Below are positions 59,690-64,000 of a DNA stretch of 64,000 bases, piece by piece. Positions within the stretch are counted from its first letter, which is position 1. Each line of letters starts with the position of its first letter. The notes under the pieces are model-generated. The model was not told the DNA's origin. It saw only the letters and a program-made list of their open reading frames with translations, and ran no database searches. Origin of the DNA: Epiperipatus broadwayi (Eukaryota > Onychophora > Udeonychophora > Euonychophora > Peripatidae); contig JAQFVV010000031.1 in NCBI GenBank assembly GCA_028023455.1, positions 3,100,001 to 3,164,000 of the forward strand, read 5' to 3'. The translations under genes and the position numbers were made by a program.

Positions 59690-60110
59690 AAACACAATGT
59701 ATTAAAGCCTCTAATTAACCTTGCTCTTAGAAATAAGTAGTAAAAAAATTGAAGGACTCAGGAGAATTTGAACCAATCCTCATATATAAATATATGAAAA
59801 TTTCTACTATCTGTTATCTTTGCCAGAATAGCTCAAATCGTTAGAGCATTTGCCTTAAATTCGATACTCAAGAATCTAAATGTGCAAATTTGACTCTACT
59901 GTCACTGATCAGGCCAGCAACACCTGAAAAAGAATGGTGAATAATACTATCCAAAACTTATGTAATTACTAACCTGTGTTATCTGTATGTATGTTGTGAC
60001 TAACAAGTTCTTTGTATTTGAAAAGTTTATATAAAGTTTAAAATTTTCTATACATTCAACATTTACCAATAGATGATATGCAAATAGTCAAGCATATTAT
60101 CACATCTAAC
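59690..60110. repeat. Composite tRNA-like repeat, second copy
   Basis: Same order as 55.33-55.60 kb: AAATTGAAGGACTC, TTTGAACCAATCCTC (B-box complement), then GAATAGCTCAAATCGTTAGAGC (A box), CTTAAATTCGATACTCAAGA, CAGGCCAGCAACACCTGA, and the arm TTTATATAAAGTTTAAAAT. The left 70 bases (AAGCCTCTAATTAACCTT) also match, inverted, the sequence just beyond the PLE end at 57.27-57.31 kb, so this repeat is PLE 3' flank. At about 59922-59957 CTGAAAA, a hairpin and AAAAC form a degenerate hammerhead core. Confidence 0.6.
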
Positions 60111-60429
60111 ATACCATCATCACAAAACTCCAAGCAAACATTAATAATATGTACATTTAATGTTTATTATATATATATATATGAGTGTGTGTGTTGATAT
60201 GAACATTTTAATGAGTTACAGATACAAATAATATATTTTCCATTATTCAGCCAATGCATAATTTTTATTACAGATATACTGACCTTTTTGACTTTATCAC
60301 ACAAGTCATCCACTGGTTGATGAATAGAATACTGTAAAGATTGTTAGAAGAGATTTAAAGTCAGACTTTCAAGCTTTCTGTAGCCATCCACTCCATCGTA
60401 TACAATAGGTACAGATAACCATCTTCATG
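60111..60429. other. Spacer, nothing recognised
   Basis: AT-rich with a (TA)n(TG)n tract near 60170-60194. Confidence 0.5.
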
Positions 60430-61141
60430 TAAAAAAAGATAAATAATCTCCAATATACATATTTATTACTGAACCAGCACTCATCAGTTGGGTTAGATCA
60501 TTATCTCCTACACATACATGTAATTAGTGCCAAGTTTCAATCTTCTCCACCCTCCAACTTTTCAGGATTCAAATCATTGAAAATCTGATGAGGGATTGCT
60601 CAAAGCCTTTGTTGATGTCATTATTATTGTCATACCCATGTTGATTTCAAATTAATCTGATCCCTCATGTATATGACTTTAATATGGCTATTAAAATACA
60701 CAAAAAAGGGATGAACAGAATACAGGCTGAATATATAATATTTAAATACAAGTACATTGTCCATACTGAATTCAATGTAATTAGAAGAGGCTTGAACTCA
60801 GGGTCTCAACTCCCTACAGCCATACACTCCATCTTATATACATGATGCACATGACCACATAATGCAAAAAAACACATATTCAGCCGGTATTCTTCCCATC
60901 CATCTTTTGTACATTTAAAATAAACATATCAAAGTCTTATACATGAGCAGTAAGAGTGATTTAAAATCAACATGGGTATAACAATAATAGTGGCATAAAC
61001 AAAGGTTTTGAGTGATCCATCATTAGATTTTCAATAATATGTATAGCTGAAGAGTTGGAGAGTGAAGAAGATTGAAGCCTATCCATGAAAATTTGAAGAT
61101 TAGCTGTTTTAATATAAACTGAACACTGATTATATATATAT
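60430..61141. mobile_element. Palindromic ribozyme element, second copy, interrupted
   Basis: Left arm about 60440-60690 and right arm about 60935-61141 match each other inverted and match the 51.34-52.08 kb element (CAATATACATATTTATTACT, CTCATCAGTTGGG, AATCTGATGA, TCTGATCCCTCATGTA). The middle differs and includes a B-box-like minus-strand piece near 60785. The right arm stops at the LTR, just before the place where its own hammerhead would lie. Confidence 0.75.
60450..60491 (-). ncRNA. Degenerate hammerhead in the second palindrome copy
   Basis: Minus strand: stem I CCAA/TTGG and core CTGATGA intact, but G12 of GAAA is replaced and stem II has lost pairs. Stem III ATA/TAT and the UA site remain. 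Predicted inactive. Confidence 0.5.
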
Positions 61142-62808
61142 TGAACCGAATTCAAATGTGTGCATTTGAAACACCGGCCTCTTAGGCAGAGAAGAACATA
61201 CTCGGAGAGTATGTATGCCCAAACGATAGCTATAAAGTATATAACTAGCGTTACATTTCCAGGACATAGCTTCTTCTCGGCTGTTGAGTTCAACACCAAG
61301 TTCAAAGCACTTTTTTTTGTTTGTGTATAAACACGGGCGCCAGCTATCTATTCAAGGATGAATAAATAACGCACTTTGAGCAATGGCCACTAACTCAACG
61401 CCTAAATCCACGACTAGCTCAGCTGTTTGTAATCACTAATAGATTATACATAATTAGTGGTTAAAAGACTTGATAAAGAATTGTAAAAGGAATTTATAAA
61501 AAGAATTGAAAAGAATTGATAAAAGAATTGACCGACAAATAAAGTTTAATTTTAAAGATAATTTATTAACTAACATTTATTTACTAAATTTAAACATTTT
61601 ATAATTCTAATAAAACACACGCATATTTTTAAATTAACATTTCTAAATAGTTTAAATATTCCTATAGATTTAATAACAGAACACTCTAATTTAACTAATA
61701 AATATTGATATAATGATCACGCACATATTAACTCATGTACACACATAATAATAATAAAGTATTACATAGCATTTGAAATTTAATCACACATATCAATAGT
61801 TCATTTATGTATGATATAAAGTTCATATAATTAGACTCTTGAAAGATTCGTACGAATTAATGCAATGCAATGGCTATTACAGTATAAACGAAATAAGCAA
61901 ATGTTTTTACCTAGGCTTTTGAATGTAGACGTAGAATTTTGTTCTCTTTGGTGGCTGCTTTCGGTGAGGATATTTCCATTATGAATGCTTACCAGCCGGC
62001 TGGGACTTTTCCTTGGTGAGTTTCCTGATTTTCATGATTATTACTATTGGAGACAATTAAATACTGACGGAGATTTTCTAAGTTGTTACGTTGACATTAT
62101 TTCACGGGCAGATCTTGCTGTTTTCATCGGACTTTTTAGGCTGTGGAGAGGCGCGAATTCCCAAAATCTTCTCAGCACTGCATTTTGTTTGTTAACTGAC
62201 TCAATTAATTTCTGAACTGCACTACTCAATTACTTTTGTGAACTGACTCCCTGTCCGATAAAAAAGTCTATTTATATCTGCAACGTGTTGTCGAAATATT
62301 TCCGGTGATAATCATTTGATAAACGTGTTGTTTTATTTTATTAATAACCATTGCCATGTTTTTAATGATAATCTTCTTTTATTTCGCATACATTTTTATT
62401 TATTTACAAATCGCACATATATACGCACATATATTTTTAATACAATTTACTATTTAGTTTTAACATTATTTTTTTCTTTAATTAAACTTGAATGAAAAGA
62501 GATTTGTACGTTTTAACTTTTTAAATTATATTTTTACGAATACTAATAAAACTCTTTACTTCCTTTTATAACCCTTAGTTTCATTTCTCAAACCAAGACT
62601 CCCCCTCCCCCCTTTTGATTAATTAATTGTAGCTTTTTTTATTTCAAAAACTAACGCTAGAAAACTATTTAATTCTTATCTTTTTTCTAAAACAAACTGC
62701 AATAAACTCTTCAACGTTTAATTTTATGTTTTCTTTTATGAACGATTATTTTAATAATATAATTTTAGATAAAATTATATGTGCCTATATCAATATAGGT
62801 ACATTACA
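61142..62808 (-). mobile_element. 3' LTR of an LTR retrotransposon
   Basis: On the minus strand it starts TGTAATGTACC directly after a polypurine tract and ends ...TTCGGTTCA, so it has TG...CA termini and is about 1.67 kb. The start is well placed by the tract; the far end is placed where homology to the interrupted palindrome ceases and is less certain (61157 is an alternative). The 5' LTR lies outside the window, so identity of the two LTRs and the target duplication cannot be checked. Plus-strand frames inside are antisense and ignored. Confidence 0.65.
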
Positions 62809-62827
62809 CCGCTCCTCCTTTTTGAGA
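62809..62827 (-). other. Polypurine tract
   Basis: Minus strand AAAAAGGAGGAGCGG immediately before TGTAATG: the primer site for plus-strand DNA synthesis in LTR retrotransposons. Confidence 0.8.
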
Positions 62828-63147
62828 GTAAAATGCGTCATTTTTGACCATTTTATCTCTGTCAACATTAAATCTTAATTTTTTTTTTTTTTTTATTTTA
62901 TTGACATGTTATTTATTTGTTTAATTCGATCACTTTAATCAAACCCTTTATTTTATTCATTTATTTAATCCTATAATTGTTACTCTTAAATCATTCATTT
63001 GACCTACTTATTTAACTTGATTTTATTGATTTTTAACTGTTTATTTACAAGCATTTCTTCTTATGTAATATGTGCGTGGGGAAAAAATCTTTTATTCAAT
63101 AATGCCTCCTTGTTATTATTATTATTCCTAAATTTCATTTAGTATTA
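62828..63147 (-). other. Untranslated region between integrase and LTR
   Basis: AT-rich, about 320 bases with a poly-T run near 62880-62895 on the plus strand. No ORF. Confidence 0.6.
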
Positions 63148-64000
63148 TTACCGCCTGTCCAGTGGTTGTTTTTCTCTTTTCACTAACCTCAATGACCGGG
63201 CATTATATGTTCCTTTTTCCTCTATTCCCTGTGCTATCACAAACGCGTTATTACCGTATTGCCGTTTGATGATATAAGGGCCGTCGTATATTGGCTGGAA
63301 TTTCTTGTATATATGTTTTTCAGGATGACTCACCGGATGAACTCTCACCATGACCTCATCTCCCCTCCTGAATATAGCCTTAGGTCTTCCCTGCCTCTGC
63401 TGCCATAGCCTGCCCATTTTTCTTAACCGGTTGAGCGCTTGCTTAGCATCTCTTCTCTGGTTGATTGGATTTATCCCCACTGGCAATTTAGTCTCAAACG
63501 GATACGGAATATTTCTTCCAAAATGTAGCCGAACAGGTTCGAATCCTGTAGACTCATTTCTTGACCAGTTTATCATGTTGATTATTCGTGATGTTTCTTT
63601 CACCCATTTGCGATGATCATCCTGTATATAAACCCGAAATAGATGCCCCAACTCCCTCATAACCCGTTCACACGGATTAGACTGAGGGTTACGAATCGAC
63701 GTAAGTATATGTCTTATCCCATGTCTGTCCGTCCATTTCTTCCATTCGCTAGATATAAAGGGCGTTCCATGATCCGACAGAATTCTGTCTGGAATTCCTA
63801 CAGTTTTAAAGTATTGTTGCTCCAAAACTCGAATAGTCTGTCTTGCGTTCGCTTGGGCTACTGGATATGCCGCTACCAGCTTCGAAAACACGTCATATGT
63901 TACCATGAGATACTTCATTTTATTGAATGGAGGCAGAGGTCCATAGAAGTCTATCACTAGTAAGCTGTTCAGGCATTGGGCATATATAGGTTGCAGCGGC
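63148..64000 (-). CDS. LTR retrotransposon integrase, 3' part of pol (runs off window)
   Basis: Open without stops from the window edge to the stop at 63148-63150 (about 284 codons); no Met start is needed because pol is a polyprotein. Beginning PLQPIYAQCLNSLLVIDFYG, it gives the catalytic triad: Asp in VIDFYGPLPP, Asp in RILSDHGTPF, and Glu in NPQSNPCERVMREL about 35 residues later. Then come the STGFEPVRLHFGRNIP helix and a C-terminal DNA-binding SH3-like domain (FRRGDEVMVRVHP, KKFQPIYDGPYIIKRQYG). It is Ty3/Gypsy-like by these blocks. Higher GC than its surroundings and an intact frame point to a recent insertion, possibly still coding. RT, protease and gag lie beyond the window. Confidence 0.92.
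   Translation of the reverse strand, partial: PLQPIYAQCLNSLLVIDFYGPLPPFNKMKYLMVTYDVFSKLVAAYPVAQANARQTIRVLEQQYFKTVGIPDRILSDHGTPFISSEWKKWTDRHGIRHILTSIRNPQSNPCERVMRELGHLFRVYIQDDHRKWVKETSRIINMINWSRNESTGFEPVRLHFGRNIPYPFETKLPVGINPINQRRDAKQALNRLRKMGRLWQQRQGRPKAIFRRGDEVMVRVHPVSHPEKHIYKKFQPIYDGPYIIKRQYGNNAFVIAQGIEEKGTYNARSLRLVKREKQPLDRR

Noticed and set aside
61985-62215. 76-codon plus-strand frame
   Set aside because: Antisense within the 3' LTR.
63350-63960. Plus-strand frames of 88 and 105 codons
   Set aside because: Shadows of the integrase on the opposite strand.

Overview
This window looks like non-coding DNA from a large, strongly AT-rich animal genome, most likely a lophotrochozoan and probably a mollusc, possibly a cephalopod. 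The reasons are two spliced exons of a DUR3-type urea/solute symporter with consensus GT-AG junctions, several Penelope-like retroelement (PLE) remnants, tRNA-derived SINEs, mariner, LINE and LTR debris, long fold-back repeats, and very little coding sequence. The species assignment is inference.

The only host gene recognised with confidence is on the minus strand: exons at 18846-18968 and 8146-8352, joined in phase 1 across an intron of about 10.5 kb. Together they give about 110 residues of the DUR3 family. The rest of the gene was not found. A TATA-like promoter with a very short ORF near 46.95-47.11 kb is a weak second candidate.

Layout: 0-1.7 kb PLE reverse transcriptase/GIY-YIG remnant; 2.2-3.6 kb coiled-coil gag-like remnant; 6.9-7.5 kb fold-back; 8.1-19 kb DUR3 exons and intron, holding SINEs, a decayed Gag, a PLE endonuclease fragment and a ribozyme repeat; 19.8-20.8 kb retroelement debris; 30.8-32.5 kb mariner end and coiled-coil remnant; 32.8-34.3 kb a 405-bp tandem satellite running into a 500-N gap; 37-40 kb SINEs; 44.6-46.6 kb dispersed repeats; 51.3-52.1 kb large palindrome; 53.4-55.6 kb LINE between inverted repeats; 57-60.1 kb PLE with inverted pieces; 60.4-61.1 kb second palindrome copy; 61.1-64 kb 3' half of an LTR retrotransposon (LTR, polypurine tract, integrase).

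The most interesting signal is a recurring self-cleaving RNA motif. At least four sequence families fold into type I hammerhead ribozymes with a very short stem III, the form described for PLEs and metazoan retrozymes. They are the 405-bp satellite (two visible monomers, 32997-33040 and 33402-33445, minus strand), a diverged relative in the DUR3 intron (17434-17479, plus), both arms of the 51.3-52.1 kb palindrome (51442-51485 minus and 51927-51970 plus), and a dispersed repeat at 44758-44799 (minus). Degenerate relatives lie at about 17.0, 21.98, 39.68, 42.2, 52.6, 55.27, 59.93 and 60.45 kb. Established knowledge says retrozymes are non-autonomous and are thought to be copied by PLE enzymes; PLE remnants are present here too. 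Activity is predicted from base pairing only and has not been tested.
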